From Rickettsiaceae bacterium (lineage in GTDB: Bacteria > Pseudomonadota > Alphaproteobacteria > Rickettsiales > UBA6187), in assembly GCA_021323415.1 (NCBI GenBank), contig JAJONM010000006.1, positions 1 through 37,825 on the forward strand: DNA of 37,825 nucleotides, written 5' to 3'. The notes beneath the pieces are model-generated. The model searched no databases and had not been told where the DNA came from. It saw nothing but the letters and a program-made list of their open reading frames with translations. A program made the position numbers and the translations under genes. Of the stretch, positions 37,055-37,825 are shown piece by piece. Position 1 is the stretch's first letter. The number at the start of each line of letters is the position of its first letter.

Positions 37055-37825
37055 ATGAGCTCTACAACTTCACAAATCCCCATCTCTGCAGGAATTGGCC
37101 TACGACAGCCTCATTACAACGAAGTTATTGATAACCTTCCGGACATTGCATGGTTTGAAGTGCATTCTGAAAACTTTTTTTGTAAAGGTGGAATGTCACT
37201 TTATATATTAGAGAAAATACGCCAGAATTATCCTTTAAGCCTACATGGTGTAGGCTTATCTCTTGGAAGTGTCGACCCGGTTAACAAAAATCACTTACAA
37301 CAACTAAAGGCATTAATTAATAGGTTTGAACCTGGGCTTGTATCCGATCATATCTCCTGGAGTAGCATAGGAGGTATATTTTTACCCGACCTCCTTCCCC
37401 TACCCTATACCCATGAGTCTCTTGAAAATATTGTAAAAAACATACAAATTACTCAGGATTTTTTGGGCCGGCAGATACTAGTAGAAAATCCATCTACATA
37501 TCTTGAATTTAAAGACTCAGAAATTCCCGAAGTTGAATTTATTTCAGAAGTTATAAAACAAAGCGGATGCGGTTTATTACTTGATATAAACAACATTTAT
37601 GTCAGCGCCATAAATAATAATTTTAATCCGTATGACTACCTAAGCAGCATACCTATAGGCATAGTTAAGGAAATCCATTTAGCAGGGCACTTCAAAAAAG
37701 AAATAGAAGGTTGTACAATACTTATAGACCATCATGGTGATTACGTAACGCAAGAAGTATGGGATTTATATTCATCAGCTATAAACCGTTTTGGCAAAAT
37801 TCCAACTTTAATTGAGTGGGATACT
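37055..37825 (+). CDS. MNIO (DUF692) family oxidase, cut by the window edge
   Basis: The frame is open for 257 codons to the right edge, so the C-terminus is missing. It is a TIM-barrel member of the multinuclear non-heme iron oxidases (MbnB/BufB group): GIGLRQPHYNEVI at the start, WFEVHSENFF, LHGVGLSLG, LVSDHISW with a metal-binding His, LVENPSTYLEF, LLLDINNIYVSA and EIHLAGHF. Such enzymes modify cysteines of partner peptides with copper-binding groups. No bufferin-type precursor lies upstream: the neighbour is divergent ubiA. An in-frame ATG at 36989, with AAGG before it, would add 22 residues of AT-rich, unconserved sequence and is less likely. Confidence 0.85.
   Translation, partial: MSSTTSQIPISAGIGLRQPHYNEVIDNLPDIAWFEVHSENFFCKGGMSLYILEKIRQNYPLSLHGVGLSLGSVDPVNKNHLQQLKALINRFEPGLVSDHISWSSIGGIFLPDLLPLPYTHESLENIVKNIQITQDFLGRQILVENPSTYLEFKDSEIPEVEFISEVIKQSGCGLLLDINNIYVSAINNNFNPYDYLSSIPIGIVKEIHLAGHFKKEIEGCTILIDHHGDYVTQEVWDLYSSAINRFGKIPTLIEWDT

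Overview
The window looks like chromosome from an AT-rich alphaproteobacterium, probably one that lives with or in eukaryotic hosts. Support for the class comes from COQ7 and COQ9 ubiquinone proteins, an IalB-family protein, a DUF983 protein and an OmpR-type regulator of alphaproteobacterial style. Support for host association is indirect: two ankyrin proteins, IalB, and four large unrecognised proteins without signal peptides. The genus cannot be named from the sequence alone.

Layout. 1-1430 holds the N-terminal part of a long ankyrin-repeat protein that runs off the left edge. 1550-5028 is a permease behind gyrB. 5221-7586 carries cysK, a CymR-like Rrf2 regulator, dut and a small hypothetical gene. 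7753-11069 is a tightly packed minus-strand run: amidohydrolase, small membrane protein, yaaA, def, fmt. A KamA-family radical SAM enzyme (11305-12828) has a clear promoter and converges on pdxH. 13590-18807 has an OmpA-like lipoprotein, rpsU, coq9, a SUMT (cobA), ialB-like, an ankyrin plus response-regulator pair, and ribA. 18873-20600 is an unrecognised 575-residue protein. 20601-22240 holds coq7, dsbB and a cysteine-rich Rrf2 regulator.

The clearest functional unit is a sulfur cluster on the minus strand from 30675 down to 22237: a YezD-like small protein, a cysteine-dioxygenase-like cupin, an OprO/OprP-type porin, Sbp, an unknown two-helix protein, CysT, CysW, CysA and TrkH. It has a strong sigma70-type promoter at 30728-30756 and an internal terminator hairpin between sbp and the transporter genes. 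Together with cysK, the CymR-like regulator and the SUMT (siroheme precursor), it suggests sulfate uptake and assimilation to cysteine.

The most novel part is 32115-35916: three tandem, co-directional paralogues of about 400-456 residues sharing a conserved core I cannot match to any family. They end 9 bases from the 3' end of a tRNA-Arg(CCU) gene. The right edge carries ubiA and the start of a MNIO (DUF692) oxidase. Sequence patterns were read by eye; no database search, alignment or folding program was run.
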